From Helichrysum umbraculigerum (taxonomy: Eukaryota; Streptophyta; Magnoliopsida; Asterales; Asteraceae): DNA of 64,000 nt. Where the stretch lies: NCBI GenBank assembly GCA_949592205.1, contig CATIUR010000001.1:209380250-209444249 (forward strand), in the 5' to 3' direction. Position numbers and translations under genes: made by a program. Positions 24,401 through 35,208 of this stretch are shown in pieces (the first letter of the stretch is position 1; each line of letters opens with the position of its first letter). The notes beneath the pieces are model-generated. The model was not told the DNA's origin and made no database searches. It saw nothing but the letters and a program-made list of their open reading frames with translations.

Positions 24401-26560
24401 ATAATCTTGTTATTCTTATGGATTGTTGTTCTCTTGCTTATCGTGCATAGGATATCTGAAATATTTTATACTGCATAGTATTAATCAAACATTCCTGCGA
24501 TGTTTGCTTTAATGGTTAAACTGGAACTGCCTAGGAGTAATTTTCCGTTTCAGTTTTATGAGTTTTTTTTTTTTTATCATTTTGACATCACTATTTGTTT
24601 TTTGACGTGTTATGAATATCTGAAATGTTTCTTGACAGGTCACAGACACAAAGCAACAGGCTAATTTTATCCACAAGGCACCTAAAAGGGTATGTTGCAT
24701 ATGCTACTATTCAGTCGTTCGCAGGATTTCTGAAACTTATCTTAGAATTTTGTTTTTTGATTGTTTACAGGAAGTCCCTGTCGAAGGTAATTTAGGTCAT
24801 GGTAGGCTGCGAATCACTGTTCCTAGACCACCTGATCTTGCAACAGCTCAAAGGGCACAAAGAATAAGGTTAGATCCACACATTACTATTTCATCTCTAT
24901 TATATGCACATCAATATTGTATTTTTATATGAACAATTGACTTAGTGTACTTGAATGTTTTGGTTTCAGGAAAAAAGATATAAGCGATAACGAACATGTG
25001 GTATCAAGAGCTCCTGGGTTTCGAGCTCGTCCACTCAACAGAAAAGTTTGTACTTAAATATCATCTTATATTATATTTTCTCACGTTTTATTATTATTAT
25101 TACTATTGATATTGATATATCTTGTTGGTCACATACAGATATTTGAAGCACCTTCATTGCTACCTCAAAAGAGCACTCCCCAGTTACCAGAATTTCAGGT
25201 AAGCTATTGTTTCATATTCTTATCTTGTTATTTTTTGTGGCAATGATCACTTCTAAAACCTTATGATTTACATTATGAAGTATGAATCATATTGATTTTT
25301 CTTACCAGGAATTTCACTTGATGACAACTGAGAGAGCTCTACAACATACTGCTCCAGTTCCATCAACTTCTCAATGTTCTAGTAAGGTTAGAAATCAAAT
25401 CCAAGAAATGTACCAGATTTGAAACTTTTTATATTGTGAATTATGATGTCCCAAAAGATGATGATAATGTGATCTAAATATAGTGTATTCTTTTAAAGGT
25501 ACCACATAAGCCGAGTTCTGCATTTACCGCAGAAAGTAGCTGTAGAGAATCCAAAGGGTATTGTTATAACTTTACTGATTTTGATTTTGTATAATTATAT
25601 ATAAATGATCTAACTCTCTCTCTCTCTCTTTCTCTCTCTCCTACAGACCACATGTTACCGATGCTCCAAAACAAGAAGATTGCGAAACAATTCACAAATT
25701 CAAAGCTCTACCATTGAACAAGAAGGTAATGGTTTAGTAGTGGCGTATATTATCAAATTATATAATTCATATATGATATGAACAACTAAAAAACCGAATA
25801 CATGTTTTTACTAAATGCAGATATTTTCAAGTAAAGGAGATTTAGGAGTTTTTAGAAGTAGCAAGAGAGAGACTACAGTAGCTATGGTATGTGCATACCC
25901 TTTTTGCTTCTTTTTTCAATGGTGTCATAGATTTGATAATCTTTTGAATTTATCAAGGCATTTAACTTTCAAACCGAGAAACGAGGTCAGCATGCACCAC
26001 CAGTTGATCTATTTAACAAGGTACATTAATCAAATTTATGGTAGTCCTCTATTGGTCTGCTATTAGTGTTTAGTGTATATCTTAAATGTTTGTTTCTTTT
26101 TTTTTTGGTAAAATATATCTAAAAATGTTTGTGATTTTTACCTACCCTTTGTGATTTGTAGCTCTCATTGGCATCAGAATCTGGTTCCCAGTTACATAGG
26201 CCTACATCTAGACCATCCTCTATATTTACGAAGGTTATTCCTATTTCTTTTCATGTTGTTAATTAAGCTAGATTCTTATTAACATGTTGATGGCATTATT
26301 TTAGCTTTTACTGAGTTGTCTATTATTTTGGTATAAGGGTTTAAAAGAAAACAGAGTATGCTCCGTTCTACAACAAAGTGAGGTAAGCATACCAAAATTC
26401 CGATCAAAACAGTTTAACAGCAGTAAGGTGATCACTGAAGGCCCTCCTTTGTCAACAATTAGCAGGTAAACGCTCTTCACGTAAGTTGTATTCAAAAGAT
26501 AAATTCTCTTGTGTCGTTTTCTCATTTTATCTTTGCAACAGAAACTTGCGAATCCGTTAA
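21474..26560 (+). CDS. TPXL: TPX2-like microtubule / Aurora kinase-binding protein (TPXL2/3 type)
   Basis: A sixteen-exon gene: 21474-21666, 23134-23283, 23886-24108, 24280-24361, 24639-24689, 24771-24868, 24970-25045, 25139-25198, 25309-25386, 25499-25557, 25647-25725, 25821-25886, 25958-26020, 26162-26233, 26338-26465, 26542-26560. The sum is 1497 nt, giving 498 aa. The N-terminus has the Aurora-binding type motif YEFDTPRFFDF (about 29-39) and then CPPSPF across the first splice. The conserved TPX2 central domain (about 357-450) shows KFKALPLNKKIF, AFNFQTEKRGQHAPP and VDLFNKLSLASE. Full plant TPX2 is longer and has C-terminal microtubule/kinesin-binding repeats, which are absent here, so the short TPXL2/3 class fits better. 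Expected role: spindle assembly, and targeting and activation of Aurora kinase. The least certain junctions are the acceptor at 25957 and the tiny last exon; without that last splice the protein would end at a stop at 26466-26468. Confidence 0.9.
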
Positions 26561-26886
26561 CGTGATCAAAACTCTTTGATTTGGAGCAATCGATGGAAGA
26601 TTAAACCAAGACACCAAATACATTGGCATATCCCTTACATCAAGATAATGATCTTGAGTGATGTTGCAGCTAGATCAAACAAATCTTTGTTAACCAACGC
26701 CATACGGACAAACAGTAAACTTGTTGATAAAAATGCCACAAAAACTAAAGTTGTACAGCTGCCAGTGGTTTTTTATACTTTCTCTTACATCGATTCGGAG
26801 CATTAATGTCTCCAGAAAGAGAAAAAAAAAGTGTCAAGTAGAATGAGTTAAACGGTTAATCATATGGATCTGTTTGCAATAGTATA
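26561..26886 (+). other. 3' flank / probable 3' UTR of the TPX2-like gene
   Basis: Follows the stop codon directly. From about 26764 the sequence (gccagtggtttttt ... catcgattcggagcattaatgtctcc ...) recurs at 29697-29828 and 54970-55088, each time directly before the same AT-rich repeat. The copy here, next to the gene, is probably the source. Confidence 0.55.
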
Positions 26887-28322
26887 TCTATACTATTATA
26901 TAATACATTTGTGATGTTTTTTTAAGAGGAAAATTACTAATTTACCTCCAACACACTTTTTTATCATACATTACTAAAATATATTTTTAGACCTTTTTAC
27001 CCTTTGCAACTTAAAATTCTTCAAACACTCCTTCACAACTTTAAGGGCAAAAATGTCCAAAACATGATTTTGTTGGTGTATGGCAAAAAAGTGGTGGTGT
27101 ACAAATTACCATCCTAACATTATTTGAAAACCTATTTGAAATTACTAACATACCCCTGCATGTATTAAAATCTCATTAATAATATCATTATTAAACTTTA
27201 AAGTAATAAACACATGATATTAAATTCTAATTAATTAAAGTTTTTATATCTATACATTCCAATGTATTTTTAAGATATAATTTACTTATTTACCCCTAAC
27301 ATTATTATTATTTTGTGAAAAATCTATTTGGAATTACTAACATACCCCTACATATATAATAAACGTGTTATTTATACTATCATTATATATTATTAAACTT
27401 TTAAGTAATAAAAATGTGACATAACTTTGTAACCATAAAGAGTTATGAGACGTGCAAATTATGGACGGAAAGCTCGGAACGAGACGAACGTATTAACAAC
27501 AGTATTTTGTATGGGTTTGGAGCAATTCAAACCATTTTCACTTTACTCGATTTGTCCCATTTATAATGTCTACAAAAAAACAAAAATACAGGATTTTAAT
27601 TACGTTTACGTGATTCGAGTTTTAGCAAACACAACATTTTTTTCTTATCCTATTATATTTACATTCAAAAATTATGAACTTTCAATAACTTTATAAAGAT
27701 AGATAAAAGAAATCCACATAAAAAATTAAAATAAGACTACTAATTCTATTTGTTTAGTTATATAATTAAAGAACCCAAATGTGAAATCAAATTATCTATA
27801 CTATTATAAAATACATTTGTGATATTTTTTTAAGAGGAAAAATACTAATTTACCCTAGTATTTTGTGAAAAACCTACTTGAAATTACTAACATACCCCTA
27901 CATATATAATAAAAGTCTTATTTATACTATCATTATACGGAGTATATTATTAAACTTTTAAGTAATAAAAATGTGACATAACTTTTTAACCGTAAGGAGT
28001 TACGAGACGTGCCAATTATGGACGGAAGTTGGGAACGAGACGAACGTATACTATTAGCAAACTGCCGTAGGCGGTTTGTCCATCGTTTATGGTCAAAATC
28101 AATCTTTAAAGGCTCCAAAATCAATTTTCCCACAATTTTTCACATTTTTAAAATGTTGTAAGATATTATAAACAATCTCTTGATTGTGTTTTTCTTGAAA
28201 TTCTAAATTTAAGTGATTGTTTGTATTTTTAATTTCGTTTTTGTACAATGAGTTCCTATATTCGAAATTTTCAATTTTTTTGATCAAATTTTACGATTTC
28301 AATTTTGCGTACATGATATTAA

Positions 28323-28620
28323 GAGTAAATTCCATAAATGGTCCATGTGGTTTACATTGATTTATGAAAATAGTCCCTGTACTCTTTTTTCAACGTTTTC
28401 GGTCCAATAACTTTGGATTTGCTCGCAAATGGTCCCTTAACTTTGGATTTTTGCTCGCAAATGGTCCCTACATCTAACTTTGAATTTACTCGCAAATGGT
28501 CCCTTAAGGGACCATTTACGAGCAAATCCAAAGTTATTGAACCGAAAACGTTGAAAAAAAAGTACATGAACTGTTTTCGTAAATTAATGTAAACCACAAG
28601 GACCATTATGGAAGTTACTC
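28323..28620. mobile_element. MULE-type MITE, 298 bp
   Basis: About 30-bp terminal inverted repeats: GAGTAAATTCCATAAATGG at the left and the complement of the same with few changes at the right (ending ccattatggaagttactc). The flanking 9-bp duplication is tgatattaa / taatattaa (28314-28322, 28621-28629), one mismatch. The related copy at 30538-30548 shows the empty site (taatattaaag), which proves the insertion. Inside, atggtcccttaagggaccat forms a perfect palindrome. A 9-bp TSD is typical of Mutator-like elements. Confidence 0.85.
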
Positions 28621-28737
28621 TAATATTAAAGTCTCAACCTAACCCACGTTTTCGCACACCATAACTTGCACCTAAATTTTATGAACATTGAGTGTGACAA
28701 CCACAACTCGCAATCCAAGCATCGAGTTCTTAAAGAC

Positions 28738-28738
<1 letters not shown>

Positions 28739-28790
<52 letters not shown>
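28739..28790. repeat. AT microsatellite
   Basis: An uninterrupted (TA)n run of about 45 bp followed by (CA)n, bordering the hAT-like element. Similar TA runs border other mobile pieces at 30661-30694, 53951-53969, 54706-54752 and 63237-63294. Confidence 0.95.
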
Positions 28791-28792
<2 letters not shown>

Positions 28793-28793
28793 A

Positions 28794-29506
28794 TAGCGGA
28801 GCTAGGGGGTGTTGGGCCACCCCCAACAGCCCAAATTTTAGTTGAGATTAGGTAGCCCAGGCCCGTAACAATTAAACTGAGGCCCCCCAATCCAATAGTG
28901 TTTACGTGAATGTTTGTGGCATTTAGGAGTTCGAAAACTTGAGGAGGTTAAATTGAAGAATAGAGATTTTACAATTTATATTTTATTAATTAGGCCATTG
29001 GATGTATTTCTATAATCATCATCATCATTTAATATAAGAACTCTTAATTTAGGAGAAGCTTTTGATTACATTCATATCATTATTAATTATATTTATTTAT
29101 TATTAATTATTATTTGATAGTTATTATTTTTTAGTCTTTTATGTTTTTATAATTCTTCTTTAGTTTTAACCTTTTTTTGTTAAAGCTATACGTAATATTA
29201 TTGGTAATATAATCTAACTTTATGATTTTTCAAGCCAACATAATGATGTGTTTGATGATCGACAATCACAAAGTGACGGAATAATGTTGTGAAAGATGTT
29301 GTCGAGGATACACAACCACACTACCATCATGGGTCCACATATAATTGTACGAGGTTTCACTCATATGTCTCATCTATTTAAAAACGTTATCGTTATTCAT
29401 TTATTTTCTTAATAATAGTAGTTTGTTACGATGTGCAAGAAAACAATTTATTGTTGAAAATTTTTTAGAGTAAGCCCCCTGTACTCAAATTCTGGCTCCG
29501 CCCCTA
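28794..29506. mobile_element. Non-autonomous hAT-like element, copy 1
   Basis: Ends TAGCGGAGCTAGGGGG and (complement) TAGGGGCGGAGCCAG, the GGCGGAGCCA type of terminus seen in many plant hAT elements. About 713 bp, no ORF. A nearly identical copy is at 53971-54696. TSDs cannot be read because both copies are embedded in TA/TG repeats. Confidence 0.6.
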
Positions 29507-29697
29507 CATATATATGTGTGTTTGTGTGTGTGTGTGTGTGTTACAAATTCTAACTTTTTTAAAAATAAAAAAGGTAGTGAGTTGATATTTTTCCTTAAAA
29601 AAATATCATAGTGTATCGTAATATATGTTTTACGTATTACAAATCCAATGAACACGAAACTTTAATTTCTGTACCCGCTGCATCACGCGGGCATTCT

Positions 29698-30656
29698 GCC
29701 AGTGGTTTTTTTTTTTTTAACTTTCTCTTACATCGATTCGGAGCATTAATGTCTCCAGAAAGAGAAAAAAATGTTGTCAAGTAGAATGAGTTAAACTGTT
29801 AATCATATGCATCTGTTTGCAATATATATCTATACTATTATAAAATACATTTGTGAGGTTTTTTTAAGAGGAAAATTACTAATTTACCCCTAACATTATT
29901 ATTAATATTTGAAGACATATTTGAAATTACTAACATACCCCTACATGTATTAAAATCTCATTAATAATATCATTATTAAACTTTAAAGTAATAAACATAT
30001 GATATTAAATTCTAATTAATTAAAGTTTTTATATCTATACATTCCAATGTTTTTTTAAGATAGAATTTACTAATTTACCCATAACATTATTATTATTTTG
30101 TGAAAAACCTACTTGAAATTACTAACATACCCCTACATATATAATAAAAGTCCTATATATATACTATCATTATATATTATTAAACTTTTAAGTAATAAAA
30201 ATGTGACATAACTTTTTAACCGTAAGGAGTTACGAAGCGTGCCAATTATGGACGGAAAGTTCGGAACGAGACGAACTTATTAGCAAACTGCCATAGGCGG
30301 TTTGTCCATTGTTTATGGTCAAAATCAATCTTTAAAGGCTCCAAAATCAATTTTCCCCTAATTTTTCACATTTTTAAAGTGTTGTAAGATATTATAAACA
30401 ATCTCTTGATTGTGTTTTTCTTAAAATTTTAAATTTAAGCGATTGTTTGTATTTTTAATTTCGTTTTTGTACAATGAGTTCCTATATTCAAAATTTTCAA
30501 TTTTTTTGATCAAATTTTACGATTTCAATTTTGCGTACATAATATTAAAGTCTCAACCTAACCCACGTTTTCGCACACCATAACTTGCACCTAACTTTTA
30601 TGAACATTGAGTGTGACAACTACAACTCGCAATCCGAGCATTGAGGTCTTAAAGAC

Positions 30657-30661
<5 letters not shown>
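29698..30661 (+). repeat. Second copy of TPXL flank plus Helitron-like head
   Basis: 29697-29828 repeats 26764-26886 (TPXL 3' flank) with few differences. From about 29829 (tctatactattataaaat) the sequence repeats the Helitron-like unit as far as the TA run at 30661. It lacks the MITE at 28323, giving the empty site at 30538-30548. A third copy is at 54970-55694. Confidence 0.75.
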
Positions 30662-30694
<33 letters not shown>

Positions 30695-30697
<3 letters not shown>

Positions 30698-31085
30698 TGG
30701 GTTCTGGTGAGAACAAGGGGATTCCATGAGAACGGTGAGAACACATCTTAGTCATCCATTTTTTGATCAAAAATCCTGATTTTGGAGGTGACAATTTTGT
30801 AAATACTTTGAAGTTTGATTTTGGAAGGTTCACATCACATTTGCTCATGTGAAGCTTTTTTTTTTTAACTTCACATCATTTTGCTCATGTGAAGTTTTTT
30901 TTTTAAGCTTCACATCATTTTGCTCATGTGAATCTTTTTTTTTATTTAGCTTCACATCATTTTGCTCATGTGAAACTTTTTTTTTTTAGCTTCACATCAT
31001 TTTGCTCACGTGAAGCTTCTTTTTTTTTTAGCTTCACATCATTTTGGTGATGTTAAGTTTAATATATATATATTTTTAACATAAG
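30695..31085. mobile_element. MITE-like element with hairpin array
   Basis: Starts gggttgggttctggtgagaac directly after a TA run, a terminus type common in plant MITEs and Helitron-like repeats. The matching right end is not seen; the sequence meets the chromovirus LTR at 31091. The body is mostly the hairpin array at 30826-31055. Confidence 0.5.
30826..31055. repeat. Tandem array of hairpin units (AGCTTCACAT ... ATGTGAAGCT)
   Basis: About six units of 45-50 bp, each an inverted repeat agcttcacat - cattttgctc - atgtgaagctt followed by a T run of 7-11 bases. Arms are kept while T-run length varies. Every unit could extrude or fold as a 10-bp hairpin. Confidence 0.9.
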
Positions 31086-32832
31086 GTTACTATAACACCC
31101 CTCATTCGAAACAACAATATTATATTATTAACACGGAAGCGTATAATTTAAAACCTCTGAAAACACTGTACATTAAGATAATGTACATACGTAATTTACA
31201 TACCAAACGCACACCAAATTAAAACTATTAAACAACTACATCAAACGGGGTATTATATTGTTTCAAACTTTAGTTTTAGTACAACATGTCAGAGTAGCAC
31301 GGTAAGTCAAACTTTCCCTGCTCCACGAGCATCATCTTCCTGCTACCCACAACCCAAAACATAACCTGCATGAAGTAAATTGAGGGATTAGCACAAAGCT
31401 AAGTGAATGAATTCATCACACACAATTCAACTTAGCTTAACCATCTGTTTACATCAAACAAACGTAAACATATGATTCAACCAGTCAACAATATAGTAAT
31501 GAGGATCGGTGGCTCTGGGAAATACCATAATACCCGGGTGGCTCTTCAAGAACACTTAATCAACCATATCCGTATGGCCATAACGGACGAGACCGATAGC
31601 TAATAGTTATTATAATAAAAAACAGGTACTACACACAACGAATGAATCAAGTTCCTGTGCAATTCATATAATAACCTACTCGCTCAACCAACCAGTTCAA
31701 CTTGTTGACCTCATTAACAACTGATGCCCGAAGGCCACACATAGCACGTAGATTTATAATTAACAATGAATATTAAATGCAACAACAACATATCTACGTT
31801 TACTTGTTGTAACCAAACGGCCACAACAAAATCAAACGGTGAGTTCTGAATCCACTCACCAATAACTCTGTCGTCTCAGACTCAGATTCCAAGTATCACT
31901 TATCTTTTAGAGAATCTGAGAATCAACAATCAAATAGAAGTTAGTAACAACATTCTCAAAAGCATAACTTATATTCGAATATAACATATATGGATACATC
32001 TCACAACATGTATAATACGAACATTTATAGACACATTAGTTAAGTATATCAACATGGTTATCAAATAACCATAATACATTAGAGATTACATGAAGTTTAT
32101 TTAAAAATTTCAAATCTCTGCAATGGACTAGAATCCGCCGGATTCCCATAGAATCCGCCAGATTCTAATGGGTTTCAAATGCAACATTTGGACCAGGCCT
32201 CCAAATATAAATCCGGTTGATGAATCCGCCGGATTTAACCCACATTGACCGGATTCCCAACCCGTTTGACCGGATGAATCCGCCGGATTCAATGGGAATC
32301 CGCTGGATTCCCACTGTTCATCAGACCAGCGCAGCTCGTGCAGAGCTCAGCCAGAAATGAAAACCATAAACCAACTAACAACAGATTCGATTACAGCATC
32401 ATATCACAACTCATATATCATCATATTTGTATACTATAACATGTTTAGTACATCAATTTAACATCAATTCATATAGGGACTTCAATTGATTATGAATATG
32501 AATTTAAACATGATAGAACAACTTACAAATTAGAAATTTCAAGATGATAATGATGTTGCTAAGCTCATAATTTCAGTTCCAAAGTTTGCTTACGAATCTC
32601 TGTTTGAAATTTTTTTGTTTTAAGGTTTCTAGTTTTAGGTTTTTAGAAAGAAATGAAAGATCTTTCCATTTTAGGAAAGTTATAGGTCGGCCAACTTTTA
32701 CCCCGACCTGTATCCACTTAAAACTAGTCCCCTTTTAATCTATTGCCTGGAACCTAAAAACCATTTGCGAGAAACTTATTTTATTTTACCGTCAACTATA
32801 GTAAATTACAACAAACAACAATTTACTATTCA

Positions 32833-34618
32833 GTGCAAGTTATGACGCACGTTATCACTGTTTGTTATGGTTAAGGCTGTTAGTTATGAGTTATGACTGC
32901 CTTTGTATGTTGCGATCTCAGTTATTACTCCCCTTTATAACTCGTTATTACTGCCCTTTATAACTTGTTATTACTCCTCTTTATAACCGTTATTACTGCT
33001 AGTTATAACTTGTTATTACTCCTAGTTATAACTCGTTATTACTCCTAGTTATAACTCGTTATTACTCCTAGTTATAACTCGTTATTACTCCTAGTTATAA
33101 CTCATTATTACTCCTAGTTATAACTTGTTATTACTGCTAGTTATAACTCGTGATTACTCCTAGTTATAACTTGTTATTATTCCCAGTTATAACTTGTTAT
33201 TACTCCCAGTTATAACTTGTTATTACTGCAAGTTATAACTTTGTTCCCACTGTTAGTTATAACTTAGTTGCCTCTGTTAGTTATAATCTTGTTGCCTCTG
33301 TTAGTTATAATCTTCAGATTTTTAACTCAACAACCCTCTCGTTTTCCACACTTTTTAGTCCAAACCAAGACCCACCAAAAATCACAGATGTTCCTCTATG
33401 GGTCTAGTGTAAATATGCACTTTATGGTAATTTTATAAGTTCATCTACTATTTTTAACAAAAATCAATATGAAAGGTCGTTGGATTTGGTTCGGAAACGA
33501 GTAACATTCAAATATCAGCTTCTATACTTAAATCCGTACAGATCTGGAAAAAGTGTAAAACACGAAAGTTGTAGCTCTTTTCAATACACAACTTTTAAAA
33601 AAAAATTGGTTGTCTAACTCATCTTAGAGCTCGAGATATTAACGATTTTGTGGGACTGTTTTTGAGAGACAGAATCTGTCATACATACATGCTTATGAAA
33701 AACGTTTTTAAGATTTAGATTTGGACATTAACAAGTTGTATGAACAATATATCATCTATATAAACATAATACAAGTATTTTACGAAAGTGTCGGGATTCT
33801 TACAATGATCGAATGAAGAATCCGAAAAGGTGGAAGCGTAGCTCGCGTTCTCGTGATCGTTTTTGCTTCAATCAACTTGATGATCCAAAGAGGTTTTGAT
33901 GGTGAATTATGGTGGTGAAAGTGGATGATTTTAGAGAGAGAAAGATCAGAGATCAGAGAGAGAATGAGAGAGATTGAGTTGGTGATTGAATGAAGAGAGA
34001 TGAGATGATGGTGGTGGTTAAAGTCAAGAACAAGATCCATGTTTCATGGATCTTGTTTGGCTGATTTTTCCAAGTCAAAAAGGAGGTGGATTTTTGTTAT
34101 ATTTTGTCTCAAATAATTGGTATTATATCCGTGTTCGTTTACCCAATCGTTTGAATGTATATTTAGACGTTATGTATTATATATACGTTTTTAAATAACG
34201 AATAAGCTTTCGATATTTTTGAGTTGAAGTATTTTATCAAAATACTTGTTAATGAGTTATAAAAATATAACTTTGGTTGGTTTTGATTATCGAACGCGTT
34301 TCACTCATTTTTGGTTGCGTATGATTGTTTTAGACGATACGAGTTTCTTTTGAAATATTATCGAAATAATATGTAATAAATAATGAGTTGTATTAAATAA
34401 TAATTCTATATTACTTAATACTTGTTTTCACCAACGCCGTATAGATGAATCGGAATTCGGCCAATTTGAAAATGCACGATTTAAACAAATCGCGTACTGA
34501 TATATATATATAACAATATACATATTGATACATACAATTAGCCTAAAACATAACACTAATTACATGTACTACTAGATGATTAGGAACTAATAACTAGTCC
34601 TAATTTGACGGGTGTCAC
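32833..34618 (-). mobile_element. Tekay-like LTR fragment inside the family 2 LTR
   Basis: On the minus strand it begins TGTGACACCCGTC at 34618 and continues with a layout like the LTR start at 4666 (an accaacg... stretch after an AT-rich leader). The other end (32833) shows no LTR terminus; it stops in a tandem repeat of gttataactcgttattactcct. No ORF beyond chance. It is flanked by 263 bp of duplicated host LTR instead of a 5-bp TSD, so a simple transposition is unlikely. Confidence 0.7.
32930..33310. repeat. Tandem repeat, 23-bp unit with AGTTATAACT palindrome
   Basis: About fifteen units of the form agttataactcgttattactcct, with variation that increases toward both ends. Each unit contains the perfect palindrome AGTTATAACT. 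Confidence 0.92.
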
Positions 34619-35019
34619 ATTTCAGTTCCAAAGTTTGCTTACGAATCTCTGTTTGAAATTTTTTTGTTTAAAGGTTTCTAGTTTTAGGTTTTTAGAAAGA
34701 AATGAAAGATCTTTCCATTTTAGGAAAGTTATAGGTCGGCCAACTTTTACCCCTACCCGTATCCACTTAAAACTAGTCCCCTTTTAATCTACTGCATGGA
34801 ACCTAAAAACCATTTGCGAGAAACTTATTTTATTTTACCGTCAACTATAGTAAATTACAACAAACAACAATTTACTATTCACAATAAGTTCTGAAACTTA
34901 TTTACCTAAGTTTCTCAAATAAACAATTAATATCAAAAAATTTCTAACACAATTAAATATAACAATTTAAAATTAGAAATTACCAGACCCGAAGAAAGGA
35001 TGTTACAAATCTCCCCCCC

Positions 35020-35208
35020 TTAAGAAGATTTCGTCCCCGAAATCTCAACACGATCAAATAATCCAGGATATCTGGATTTCATACTGTCCTTGGTTTCCCA
35101 AGTTAGGTTTGAACCTAAACTATGCTTCCACTTCACTAGGACCATTGGTATCTGTTTTTTCCTAAGTTTAAAAACTTTTCGGTCTAGAAGTTCAATAGGT
35201 TTCTTCAA
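35020..35208 (-). pseudogene. Chromodomain end of family 2 pol (internal A), out of frame
   Basis: Encodes the C-terminal chromodomain (LDRKVFKLRKKQIPMVLVKW, LTWETKDSMKSRYPGLF) in a different frame from the upstream integrase frame, which ends prematurely ...KLVEETY. The frameshift near 35205 is also present in internal B, so it predates the duplication. Confidence 0.8.

Larger units (their letters stand above)
26887..29700 (+). mobile_element. Helitron-like AT-rich repeat with nested insertions
   Basis: Starts TCTATACTATTATA, a common 5' end of plant Helitrons, and ends near a small hairpin CCCGC-N8-GCGGG (29674-29691) about a dozen bases before the junction with duplicated TPXL flank. The start motif recurs inside at 27793, and blocks such as acataccccta...aaagtaataaa are repeated several times. 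It contains a MULE-type MITE (28323-28620), a hAT-like element (28794-29506) and an AT microsatellite (28739-28786). No helicase is encoded. The 3' end is not a canonical CTRR, so the class call is tentative. Confidence 0.45.
31091..35007 (-). repeat. Disrupted 3' LTR of family 2
   Basis: 31091-32832 aligns without gaps to 39750-41491, and 34619-35007 aligns to 41229-41617. The 263-bp stretch 41229-41491 is therefore present on both sides of foreign DNA at 32833-34618. The palindrome modules are at 32131-32310. The two 263-bp flanks differ at a few positions from each other. Confidence 0.9.

Noticed and set aside
25815..26066. ORF continuing exon 12 of the TPX2-like gene through 25887-25957
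   Set aside because: Read-through keeps the frame open but puts the conserved AFNFQTEKRGQHAPP segment out of frame; splicing 25886 to 25958 restores it and keeps the total a multiple of three.
30826..31055. CRISPR-like array
   Set aside because: Units are near-identical hairpins without unique spacers, in a plant genome; this is a tandem repeat in a MITE.
33780..34040. 86-codon minus-strand ORF rich in His, Ser and Leu
   Set aside because: Lies in the LTR fragment; low-complexity and without known domain.
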